Of a stretch of DNA of 64,000 nucleotides, positions 9,627-20,534 are shown in pieces (positions within the stretch are counted from its first letter, which is position 1; each line of letters starts with the position of its first letter). The notes below the pieces were generated by a model. It saw only the letters and a list, made by a program, of their open reading frames with translations, did not search any database and was not told the origin of the DNA. A program made the position numbers and the translations under genes. The DNA comes from Sebastes aleutianus (lineage: Eukaryota > Chordata > Actinopteri > Perciformes > Sebastidae): contig CAKAKS010000066.1 in the NCBI GenBank assembly GCA_916700875.1, forward strand, positions 16,984,361 through 17,048,360, in the 5' to 3' direction.

Positions 9627-12600
9627 TAGTTGGTCATCATAACCTGAAAACACAAATATTCAGTCATTAGCAGAAAATTGGAACAGGGAAGCAGCATTTC
9701 CTGTGAGCCAACTGGCTTCATCACAACAGAATTAAAATCTGTGTCTCTCCCTTACCTGGTCGATCCAGTCGTTGAAAGCAGAAACCCTGGTGAAGACAGT
9801 GGGTTTCTTCACATAGTTGCAGCCAAGGCCAGAGACAAAGCTGGCAATGCCATGGACCTCCCAGGATCCCTCGGTGTTCTTACAGTTCAGAGGGCCACCG
9901 GAGTCGCCCTGGACACAGAAAGAGAGAGAGAGAGAGGAGGGCTTATGTTTTATTCATTTAGTGGAGCTGCTGGGAGACTGGCAAGGCACAACTACAGTTT
10001 GAGAATCACAATCAGAATCATTGTTTCACCCAGTATAATGGGGACACAGGAAACATTTGTCACGTTGTTTGGCAGCTAGACAACACATGAGTGTAATGAC
10101 AAAAAAAATAAGCTTCCCCACTGATTTGTGGACATTTTTATTTGAATACACTAATTTAAACTCAAATTTGCTTCCCTGACATAATTAAAGCATCAGTGGG
10201 TAGAATTGGAGCAAATATGATTAAAAAAGTTAGCTTATAAAACGGTCACTATATCCTAACAGTAGTGCATGAGACAGGTAAACTAAAAAAAAAATCATGT
10301 TCCTCTGTGTCCTCCGGTGCTCCTGATGGCATCTGCAAGATTTCACAGACCAGAGGAAAACAACCAATCAGAGCCGAGCTGGAGCCTTGCCGTCTCTGAA
10401 CAGCTGTCAATCACTTGCGAACTCTGATCAATCGGTCAAACTAGGCAGCGCTGATCAAATATGAATCATATTCTGTTACTGTAATCCCTATTTCTCTCCT
10501 CAAATGTTTTCAGAAACATCTTGTAGTGTACTGTTTAGCTGGAAAATTAGAAAGTTGAATGAACAGCCAATAGGAACGCTCTCTCTCTGAAATGACCTGC
10601 GATTGGCCAAAGTAGATTTTTTAAAGCCTGAAAACAGAGCCATGAGTTCATGCAGAAGTCTAGTATTTCTCTCAGAACACTTGAATTACAATATGTGTAA
10701 TTGTATTACACATATATATAAGTGCAGCGTTACCAAATCAGGTTCAACAAGCTTTACGATGTATGTTGTTTAGAAAAAAAAAAAGAAATAGATGAAAACA
10801 AGCACACAAACTTACGTTGCATCCAGCCACGATGCCATCCCCACCGGCACACACCATGGTGGTCCTGACAGCAATACCCCACCAGTCAGGCTTGGAGCAG
10901 GTGGCGTGGTCAGCCACAGGCATCAAAGCCTGCTGCAGCTTATCAGCTATGGGGCCTCCGGCTAAAACACACAGGCAGAGACTATTACTGTCCCACCATC
11001 CACATACACTACAGTACTAGCCATCTCTCAAATCTGCTTTACAGCATTTCCCCAAGCGCCAAATTCACAGTCCGAATCAAATTTTCAATTTAGGAGTAAT
11101 CCTTCCCCCCTAAAAAAGTTAAAGCTAAAATCTCATGCTTGTGATTTTCATTCCAACTTTGGAGGTTTCCACGGGTAACCCCGATCACGCACACTAAACG
11201 GTGACTTACTGTACACCCTGCCCCATCCGGTGATGTAGCAGGGGTAGAGGTTGGGCAGCACGGTGCCAGCAGCGGGGATACATGCCAGCTGCACCTGGTC
11301 GCTCAAAGTCACAGACTCTGACAGCTTGATCAGGGCAATATCGTTTCTGCAGGAAAGACAAAAAGAGAGAGAGGATGTGACTGAGGGAGGTGATCTACTG
11401 ACAGTCAGTTTACAATCTCCCCCCAGAGCCAGAAAGAAGGAGATTTATCTTATCAATACATAGAAATAAATCAACTCAATGGCCAATCTTATTTCTCTAA
11501 TTTCCCACTGTGGAAAAAGTCCAACTGCATACTGGAGTACATGGTTAAAGAGGTCCATTCTTATTCAGATTGTCTTACACTTTTTATTGGCTGTGGAGAA
11601 ATACGAGATGCATAAAGATGGAGAACTTGTGTCAAAGGTATGTGCTGGACCGAAGTGAATAAATGGAATTTGAGCCTGGGCCCACTTTGTCACCTCGACT
11701 CAGAACAGATGAGATTATGATGTACTGGATGTCGCGGTGCTTGTCTTACCCGAGGGCCACAAAGATCTGGTTCCATTTCTCATGGACGATAATCTTCTCA
11801 GGCAGGATGGCCCTGGAGCCGGCCTCCTCCTCCACCAGGTTGTGTTTGCCCACGAACACCCTGTAGGAGAGCTTGGTGCTTGGGGGGAGAGAGAACAGAC
11901 GGTTGATGCCCATCATGCTAACCCAGACACAAGATTTACTGCACAGTTGAATGATGTGATGAGCTCAAATTGATGATTAGTTGTGATGGCAAGATGATGG
12001 AGAGGATTTGAACTGGGCAGCGGCCCAGATGACCTTGAGTGTACTTTTTTTTGTGTGACGTGAGTTTTTTGATAGACTTGCTTGATCCTCATTTCTATTA
12101 AGGTTAAGTAGATCTTAGGGTGTAGAATTAGGCAAGTGGTGCAGAATAAGCAGAGTGCATTTAACAGAGGATCTGTCTGACTTGAAGTGATGGGCATTGG
12201 TGTTTTAGTATTTGTGTTCCTCGGCTGCTCGTACTTGATGCAGTGAGCAGCAGTCATGACCCAGTTGGCAGCAATCAGAGATCCACCACAAGTGTGCCTC
12301 CACACACCGTCCCTCTCATACTGCAGAGAGATCTGGAGATGGAAAAAAAGGACAAAATAAAGGAAGAGGCAGGTTGCTGATGTATAGATGGATGGTATAG
12401 TTTGCTGATTTAATTCAAAAGCAACCATTTAATCACAGAATTTTCAATAGCCACTGGGTCTGGAGTGTAATAAACAGATGCCGGACCCATAAGGTTTGCC
12501 AGTAAATATAAAAACATTGACAGATGTGCATGTATTAGCATACCTGCCAGGGCCAGCTGTGGGGCTTGGCATCTACTCCGTTGACCACACGGGAAGTCAG

Positions 12601-12901
12601 GGGCTCAATGGGTGGGGTGCCGCACCCAAGGGCTGGACGAGGAAGAGACGTACATGAGTGTAATGGACATGAGAGAGTGTTCATGAGGTAGGAGCACAAT
12701 GAAATTTTGATTCTTGCATCAAGCACAAACTGCATAATTTTTCTTTTCAATAAAGAACTGCACAGCGCTAGCTCCCTGTGTGGTAATATGCACGCTTACA
12801 CACACTTGCAAACTCACAGAAACAATTACACACAGAATTAGGGAATGCCAGATGTTCTTACCGCTAGCAATGAGCACTGAGGCCAGCACAATGGGGATCA
12901 T
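9626..12901 (-). CDS. Pancreatic chymotrypsin-like elastase (elastase 3 / chymotrypsin C type), 8 exons
   Basis: Exons (minus): 12901-12862, 12632-12544, 12332-12235, 11878-11750, 11346-11210, 10961-10816, 9908-9756 and 9643-9626. All junctions are GT-AG, and the sum is 807 nt for 269 residues, the usual elastase-family length. Residues 1-14 are a signal peptide (MIPIVLASVLIASA). The activation peptide runs to Arg28, and the mature enzyme begins VVNG, the classic trypsin-activated start. Catalytic residues are visible: His in TAAHC (exon 3), Asp in GNDIALIKL (exon 5) and Ser in GDSGGP (exon 7). The loop before the serine reads VAGCNGDSGG, so position 189 is not Asp and trypsin-like specificity is excluded. 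Motifs HSWPWQISLQY, WRHTCGG and DWWG...MVCAGGDG place it with chymotrypsin C and elastase 3; I cannot split these two without a tree. It would be secreted as a zymogen from pancreatic acinar cells to digest protein. Confidence 0.92.
10185..10700 (+). mobile_element. Fold-back TTAA MITE, copy A (left arm only), in elastase intron 6
   Basis: The copy begins at TTAAAGCATCAGTGGGTAGA and follows the other family members closely (14848, 25904, 28443): CAAGATTTCACAGACC, then CAACCAATCAGAGCCGAGCT, then GTCAAACTAGGCAGCGCTGA. It keeps the left arm up to TTTAGCTGGAAAAT, then passes straight to the post-arm tail (CCAATAGGAACGCTCTCTCT). Its right terminus is lost in AT-rich sequence near 10700. It sits between protease exons 6 and 7 without touching splice sites. 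Confidence 0.75.
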
Positions 12902-12945
12902 GTTGATTGATGCTTCCGCTGAGCCTCAGCGGGACACACAACTCT

Positions 12946-12953
12946 CTTTTAAA
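12946..12953 (-). promoter_or_regulatory. TATA-like box of the elastase gene
   Basis: TTTAAAAG on the minus strand lies 45 nt upstream of the ATG, implying a start near 12920 and a 5' leader of about 20 nt, normal for pancreatic protease genes. An E-box CACCTG (minus) at 13084-13089 lies about 165 bp upstream of the inferred start. It could be half of a PTF1 site, but the matching TTTCCC half is not convincing. Confidence 0.5.
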
Positions 12954-14847
12954 CTTTCCACCACAGGCAAGCCCCGCGCTGTATGTGGCAACACACACTC
13001 CCATTGGTCTGTCATGGCCTCCAGGGATGAAGGTGGACCAATGGCAATGAGGGTCAGCGCGTCTGGGTGGCTGTCGAAACACACAGGTGTGCTTTCTGGA
13101 ACATTTCACATGACCTTCAATGTAGAGCTACAGTGCATGCTCTGTTGCTATGCGTAGGATATGTGTATTCATGAGGGTTCACATGTATACATGCATAGTA
13201 TGTGTATGTCTGTAAATGCTGGAGACACATACCACATAACCTTCACACATCCTGTTATGTCCTTAAACTCACCTTTAAGCCTGTCCACAACAAAGTCTCT
13301 TCCCTGAAACCTGGAATTAAACGCTTGCATAACAGCATGGGAAGCCAACATCTGGATTACCGGCACTGGCCTGTTTTTCTCCAAAATATAAAACAAAAGT
13401 CAAACTATGAGGCATTACTATGACAAATAACCAGGGACAATGAGAAGCAGATGGTGTCCCTGGTGCAGAAAATATCGACAGCTACACCACACTCTCTTGA
13501 CATCTTACAACGTACACAGTTCTGCAGTGCATTCTGCAGTGCTGAGACATATTGTGTGACCATATGTATGATCAAACATGTCACTCAGACACATTATGGC
13601 ATTATTCTATGCAGTAAATTTGCTCTTGTAAAGTAAAAATGTGCAGTTTAAAACACTGAACCAGTGTATCCTGAGGTAGTTATGCTGAATTGAATAAGTT
13701 ATGAGCCTTGGAGGACACAGACACAGTTCCTGAGGTATGAAAGTGTGCAGGCCTGAAGTGACTCAGCATGCAGACGTTGTAAATCTGTCAGAGGGCTGCT
13801 TGGGTGATATGACTCGTCACAATAAAGGTTAGGTGTTACGGTGCAGTAAACAGGTGGAGTGAGAAGAAAAGGTGGTGGGGAATACACAAAATGCTCGTCT
13901 GTAATGATCTTCAAGGTGTTTCTGATGATAGAAGCTGACGTCAGCTTAGACAGAATCAGGTCGTTTGGGCCAAACATTGTTTAGGCAGTTACAGGAGCTT
14001 CATCTCTGGTCTGTGACCCCTTTAAACAAAGAACTGCATTGTAATACAAAGCATTTCCAAAGTGGAAAAAAAAACATCAGACTACTTCAGACAGTACACT
14101 GGACGTCTTGAATGAATCATTTAGTTTCCCAGTTCACCACTAGATGGGACAATTTATCTGTTTAGACACCAACCCAAGTTGAATTCTTTTACAAAAGCTG
14201 AAAAATTAAATCCATTTGCTGCGAGACGACATCCAAGCTTTGTAAGCTGAGTCATTTAGAAAATCAGGCCTCAATCTAACTGGGTTTTTAACATCCGTAA
14301 AGGAGGTCAGACAGAACTTTGACGTTGAAAATTCTACAAAGAGACTCTCGTACACCACGGGGAGAATACCTTACAACTTGACAGCTGAATCTACAAAACA
14401 GTGCTGTTTTTTAAAGTTTTGTTTCAAAGTTTGGTTCGAGCTACCCATCTCTAGTTTACAGACTGGAGAAAATACTTGATAGGGAGCAAAAAACACTTGA
14501 AAGGCAACAACAGCAACAAAACAAGCTCAGACATACTCGACTGCTGTGTGTGTATTTGTGTCTAAAATGTACTTGTGTGTGTGTGTGAAAGCATCCCGCG
14601 TGTGTGAGCTTCTCCACAGCTACGATACGCAATTAATTGAAAGCTAATTAAAATTACTCTTCAAATCTGTGAGCGTATTACAGGCCAGTGTCCAGAGGAG
14701 AGGCCTTCCTCTCCCATTTTCTGATTAAACTTCTTGTGTTCATTAATTTGTTAGTGGCCAGATGACACAAGATAATGAACTGAGGTGCGTGCAGTATTGA
14801 TATAACTACATTAAACAGAGAAAAAACGACCAGGTGAATGATCTCAG
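12954..14847. other. Intergenic upstream of the elastase gene
   Basis: Beyond the proximal promoter, no coding exon, RNA gene or clear mobile element was recognised. The open frame at 13699-13977 (minus) has no domain features. Confidence 0.5.
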
Positions 14848-15400
14848 TTAAAGCAGCAGTAGGTAGAATTGGAGAAAATATGATGAAAAAAAGTTATTTT
14901 TATAAAACGGCCACTATATCCTAGTGCATGAGACAGGTAATCTGAAAAAAATAATGTGTCTCTGTGTCCTCCGGTGCTCCTAATGGCATCTGCAAGATTT
15001 CACAGACCGGAGGAAAACAACCAATCAAAGCCGAGCTGGAGTCTGCCATCTAAACAGCTAAACAATACACTACAAGATGTTTCTGAAAACATTTGAGGAG
15101 AGAAATAGGCATTAACGTAACATAATATTGATTCATATTTGATCAGCGCTGCCTAGTTTGATAGTTTGATTGGAGTTTGCGAGTGATTGACAGCTGCCTC
15201 TGTTGAATGAACGGCCAATAGGAACGCTCTCTTTCTGAAATGACCTGTGATTTGCCAAAGTCTCCCGTCACGGGCTAGATTTTCTAAAGCCTGAAAACAG
15301 AGCCATGAGGAGGTCTGAGAAGTCTAGTTATCTCTCAGAGCACTTGAATTACAATATGCTGAAACATACAACATGCCAAAAACATTCTGCCTACTGAAGC
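14848..15400 (+). mobile_element. Fold-back TTAA MITE, copy B (right arm only)
   Basis: The left end TTAAAGCAGCAGTAGGTAGA is intact. The interior follows the family to GCCGAGCTGGAG. It then jumps to the arm in the opposite orientation: ACAAGATGTTTCTGAAAACA and TTTGATCAGCGCTGCCTAGT are reverse complements of the segments seen in copies A and C. The tail then resumes (CCAATAGGAACGCTCTC...). The right end is ATTCTGCCTACTG, near 15395. Both termini match the family's TIRs, but the right TTAA is eroded. Confidence 0.75.
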
Positions 15401-16666
15401 CTCAATACTGTTTTTACAGCAAAACAACCTGACCTGAAACATCACCGACCCTTCATATGGAGTTCAAAACCTGTGATTTCCAAAACCTGCTCCTTACAAC
15501 TGAAATATGTTTATGTGCAGTGAGAAGCAGCCTGTCATGTTCTGAGATGAGGCTTACTAGTTTCATGGCTGAGCAAAGCAGAACTGAAAGCTCCCCGGGG
15601 GGTTTGTAGCAGGTACACTTCAGCCGGTTTTCCCTATCAGAACAGCAACTGAACTCTGAATGACACCTGTAAGCTTTATGGTTGCTTTATATCACTTTGG
15701 GGTAGTAAACATTGTACTTGGCCATTCCCCACGTGGAGCAAAGACAAAAAAGATTTTGCGATAATGTATAAATATTATTGAGGCATGTTGCTACTATTGG
15801 CTTCCGTCAGCTGTGTGGTTTTTAACTACTGTAATTTCCCCTACCATACCTCCTATTATCCAACAATAAAACCATTGGTATTTGTGCCTGTGCACAGTGT
15901 GTATGATCTCGTTGGCAATAGTCTAATAGTTTAGCCCATTCTGAGCCCACTAACGTCCATATTGTTCAGCTTTTTGCCTTTAAAAAATACACAGCTGTAT
16001 TTTCCTGTGGCAGCTTTATTTGCCACAGGCATGTGTTTTGAGCCGCTGGGCTGAAGTATAAATCCAAACATCGGCTGTCTGCTGCTGATTTGCTTTTATC
16101 ATTATCCTTTCCACTGATGTTAACAGACGGCCGCCCCTGCCTTCGCTCTTCGATTACATGTTTATTTCATTTTGATGCCTTTGTTTACTGTGGTTTTAAT
16201 TCAGTGCCAACAGTTTTGGCTTATCATCCCGTAGAACCTCTTGTGTTGGGAACTAGTGATTAAATTGAATCTTTTAAGCACATCATGACCAAACTGGTCT
16301 TCCTACAGGTCTTGTACGTACTTGCCAGGTTTAATTTATTTCATGCTGAGCGGGAGAGAGTAGCGTGCATGGGAGTAGTGGGACTGGGTGCAGCCTGTCA
16401 CACCACATACAGTGCAGTGTACAGTGCTATAGTAGTGTGTTAAGAACCGCTTACTGCTTGAATGTATTATTAATTTGATTTGGCATTTATGCCTCGTATG
16501 CTCATGTGCTAGTTGTTCACTTTATATTTCTATTTTCACCAGATAATAATTTCTGTGAAAAAGAAATTAATTATCAGTCACCTAAATTTGGCATTCAACC
16601 TCTTATGTTTAAATATATGTATTGTTGCAGCCTTACTCTGTCTTAAATGTTAATCCCTCTACCAAA
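15401..16666. other. Intergenic, no recognised feature
   Basis: AT-rich sequence without a supported exon or repeat. A TTTTCACCAGATAATAATTT-type low-complexity stretch near 16540 is unremarkable. Confidence 0.5.
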
Positions 16667-17215
16667 TTAAAGGTACAGTGTGTAACATTTTGGGGGACCT
16701 ATTATCAGAAATTGAATATAATATTCATAACTATGTTTTCATTAGCGTATAATCACCTGAAACTAAGAATCGTTGTGTTTTTGTTAGCTTAGAATGAGCC
16801 CTTCATATCTACATAGGGAGCAGGTCCTCTTCACGGAGTCCGCCATGTTGCTCCGCCATGTTTCTACAGTACAGAAAAGACAAATCAAACACTGGCTTGT
16901 TTGTTTCGTGTTTTTACGTTACTTGAAGGACACCGTAGTTCTCTGATACGCTTGTGAAACTGCGGTAACGTGAGCCGCAGAGTGCAAAACCGTGGTACCG
17001 CCAGCAGCCGTCTGACTCCCATTAATGCTAAAGTACTGTTATTACGGTATGGATGGCCTCTGAGTGAGGCGAACGCCGTTACCATGGTTTTGCACTTAGC
17101 GGCTCACCTTACCACAGTCTTGGAAAGGGAGGAGTGAGCAGAGGGGTATTCAGTTGGCTGCAATCTGCAACCACACCACTAGATGCCAGAAAAACCCTAC
17201 ACACTGTCCCTTTAA
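16667..17215. mobile_element. TTAA-flanked MITE (ACAGTGTGTA type)
   Basis: The left end is TTAAAGGTACAGTGTGTAAC and the right end in reverse complement is TTAAAGGGACAGTGTGTAGG, so the TIRs match at 18 of 20 and both abut TTAA. The length is 549 bp. An internal inverted pair around GAGCCGCAGAGTGCAAAACC (from about 16971) and GGTTTTGCACTTAGCGGCTC (about 17085-17104) gives a large stem. There is no transposase. This is a very common teleost family in my experience. Confidence 0.85.
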
Positions 17216-17915
17216 AGATTTATAAAACACTTCATAGATATTAGAGACCTACATCTTATTTGTGTATATAAACTGTCTTGTCCACAGATGTTATCTTTAT
17301 GTTTTGTATACAAAAAAGTGTTCATTAACACATGTCTTACACTCATACACACATTTATGCAGCATAGTTATTCATAGTAATTCGGTTTTGGAACCACCAC
17401 AACTATTCAGCTCTGAGAGGCCTGCTCTGCTTACAGGGTTGCTTGAGGTGTTGGAACGCATGCAATGTCTCAGTAGAAGTTGAAAACAGTGCTTATCAGA
17501 ATTGGACACACTGACAGACTCCTGCATGGCCAATTAACACCAAGTGGTCTTTTAAAAAAAAAAAAAAAAAAACTCATTACCTTTGTTTATGTGTATATAT
17601 ATTCTAACAGCAGTCAAGATTGTTTTGATCACTCAACCTAAAAGAATGCATTTCAGGGCTGATGATACTGTTGTATCTGGCTGCAACAGGTTTGGCATAG
17701 AAACTCTGCAGCTACATGTTGTATTATTTACAGTAATTATGGACATTTTATGCGATTTGATTCAGCAAAAATGCATAGGAACCTTGAGTGCAGTGTGACA
17801 CACGCAACCTTAAGGCTAGACAATGTATAGGGAGATTAGATAAAAGCAGATAATGTGCACAGACTACATGGACTAAGTGCTATATACAGTATATAATCTA
17901 AATCCTATATCTATT
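17216..17915. other. Intergenic, no gene
   Basis: AT-rich DNA with a poly-A run of about 18 at 17552-17570. Nothing coding is supported. Confidence 0.5.
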
Positions 17916-18202
17916 TCCATTCCATCCATTATCTGTAACCGCTTATCCTATTCAGGGTCGCAGGGGGGGGCTGGAGCTGACATTGGACGAAGGCGGGGTA
18001 CACGCTGGACAGGTCGCTAGACTATCACAGGGCTGACAGAGATACCATATCATTCACTCTCACATTTACACCTACGGGCAATTTAGAATCAACAATTAAC
18101 CTAACCTGCATGTCTTTGGACTGTGGGAGGAAGCCGGAGAACCCGGAGAAAACCCTCGCTAACACTGGGAGAGTGCTAACCACTGCACCACCGTGCAACC
18201 AT
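17916..18202. repeat. Teleost dispersed repeat, likely LINE 3' region
   Basis: The sequence CCATCCATTATCTGTAACCG, followed by CAATTTAGAATCAACAATTA and TGCATGTCTTTGGACTGTGG, matches a repeat I know to be extremely common in teleost genomes. I believe it belongs to an L2/CR1-like LINE tail, but the class is from memory and unverified. No open frame remains. Confidence 0.6.
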
Positions 18203-18500
18203 AATAATAATATAGTATAATAAAATAACCTGATGTTGCGCCTTTGTGTATGGCATAATGATGCAATCAATTCATTCTTCCAGAATAGATAGGAAAAGTA
18301 TACTAATGTAGTTTTTTGTTTTCTATCCTTAATAAATCTACACTAATGTATTATGTCACATTATGCAAACAATGACCTGGCTGCATTATGAAACACTGCC
18401 TCTCTTGTCACTTTTATTACTGGTTTAATGATATAGTCAACACTGTGCCGTCCTGCTGTTTCCTGCCTGCAATCACTTCCTGATCTTGGCAAGGAAACAA

Positions 18501-18533
18501 AGGTTCAAAGGTTTTCCTCCTGGCTTGTATAAA
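18501..18533 (+). promoter_or_regulatory. bco2 core promoter: TATA box and DR2-like element
   Basis: TATAAA at 18528-18533 lies 42-47 nt upstream of the ATG at 18575, predicting a start near 18558 and a very short leader. Just upstream, AGGTTC AA AGGTTT (18501-18514) resembles two nuclear-receptor half-sites in direct repeat with 2-bp spacing. Retinoid or HNF4-type control would fit a carotenoid-cleaving enzyme, but the half-sites are degenerate and this is inference. Confidence 0.6.
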
Positions 18534-18574
18534 GCCTCTGTGTTTGTCGAATCAAATCCGCAGACCGACCAGCC

Positions 18575-20492
18575 ATGTCCAAGACCACAGAGCCCCAGAC
18601 ACACAGCAGTGAGTAGACACCACTTTCAGATGTGTAGCCAGATTGATTTCATTCATAATTCATTTCAAAATATGAACATGAAGCAAAAGTAAAGATGTTT
18701 GGTTTGTTGTATTTGGGATAGTTGTAAATAACAACACAGATAGTACTGGTCATAATTCTTTTACTTGTCATGCTATTTTATATTATTACATAATAACAAA
18801 AATACATAATTACTTTGAGTTAATTATCTGGTTGACTTCACACTAGTCTTGCTTCTACATAAATACAAACTTTGAGCAGCCTCTACAGTACAAGAGGCTG
18901 TTTTTTATTATCATTGATTTGGGGGAAAGGGCATGACTAACTGAATCAACATTTCACTTTTAACAAAAAAAAATTGAAGTGTAGACATTAGTAGCATTCC
19001 TGTATTTTGGTGCATCCCTTTTTAAAGCAGGGACTATAACAATAGCATCTAATGTAAAATCTCTTCTATAGAAACCACACATAAACACACACATGCACAC
19101 AGAGATGTGAACAATGTCCATTAGTCATAATGGTATTTTCTTGAATTTCAAAATCCGAGCTGCATTTTTACAGCACAATAAGACATGTTGGCATTTTCTA
19201 TTGTTCCTGCTCCAAGGTCTCCTGTTGAATCAGAGCCGGTGAAAGAATAAGCACAATGTCTAATTAACAGCTGTTAGTCATATTCAGCTGTTAACTAAAA
19301 AAAGAAGAAAACTGTCTGACAGGTCCCTGCACAGTAAAAATGAAAAGAACAGAAAAAAAAAAAAAAAAAGAGAGATGTGCATGAATATGACGGTTAATTC
19401 CAACAAGGTCATTTATTTGTACGCCGACATACTGTTGGTGCTGCGAGGAAAACAATTTGTCAAAGTAATCGCTGTCACAAATGTTGCAATTGTGATTATC
19501 CAAAAATGAGAGATAAAAAAAGAGCAATACCTGAATCTATTATCCACAACAATTCTGGGCTCGTCAGTGTCGCTGTTTTGTTTTTCAAAAGACTTGATTT
19601 CGAATGCAGCAGAAGGAAAGTATATCAAATACCCCCCTAAATAAATGACAGCACACATCCAGGCATCATTTGCAATGCTGCAGTAATCACAATCAAAACT
19701 CCCAAAGTCTACATTGTGGGAGATTGTTAAAGCCTTCAGCGGTTATCTCCCTATTGCACATTCACATTTTTATTGTCTGCTGTAGTAGTGTCACGGGAAT
19801 GAACTGAATTCTGGTTCTGCTGATTGGTCGCAATAACAATTCACATTGTCAAAAAAAACTCTGATATTGCAACCTGAGCTCAGCATGGGGCTCCGTATTG
19901 AACCGCAATGATTTGCTTTTGCTAATCACGTAACTCTCATATATATTTTACAATCTCCATTACGTGTGGAGATATGAGGTAATGAAGGGGAATTGGTTAT
20001 TGGATAACAGATAAGACAGTAGATGGTGCAGGTGTCATTCACAGTGCATGACCCCCGAGAGCCATGAGAGCATTCAGGCAGGAGCTGTTACAGCACACAC
20101 TGTCTCCTACCACAGGAGAGATAATGTTTTTCACACTAAGGCATTTTTTAAATCACCTATTTAATTTTTTAATTAGGGTGTCGATAGCTTAAAATACAGC
20201 CGCGGAGGTGTGAAGACGGTGTGAAAGTATGACATGGGCTACTGTTTGTTTATAACACGTCTCATAACTAGACTACATTAAACTGGATTATGAAGATAAA
20301 GCTGCTAAAGACCTTTGTTGTTAATGATTGTGTTGATATTAGTAGGTCATGCTGACACATGCCAGCATGCAAGGGTGTTTTTCTGTAGGATGCATACATA
20401 CTTAACATCAATTCCTCATTCACACTCGTTCAAAGTCCCAAAGCTATAAATGGCTCACAGCACCACACCTAGCATGTAAGTGGTTATATACC

Positions 20493-20534
<42 letters not shown>

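Noticed and set aside
12780..13157. 125-residue plus-strand frame over the elastase promoter and first exon
   Set aside because: Antisense shadow of the signal-peptide exon and promoter; no features of its own.
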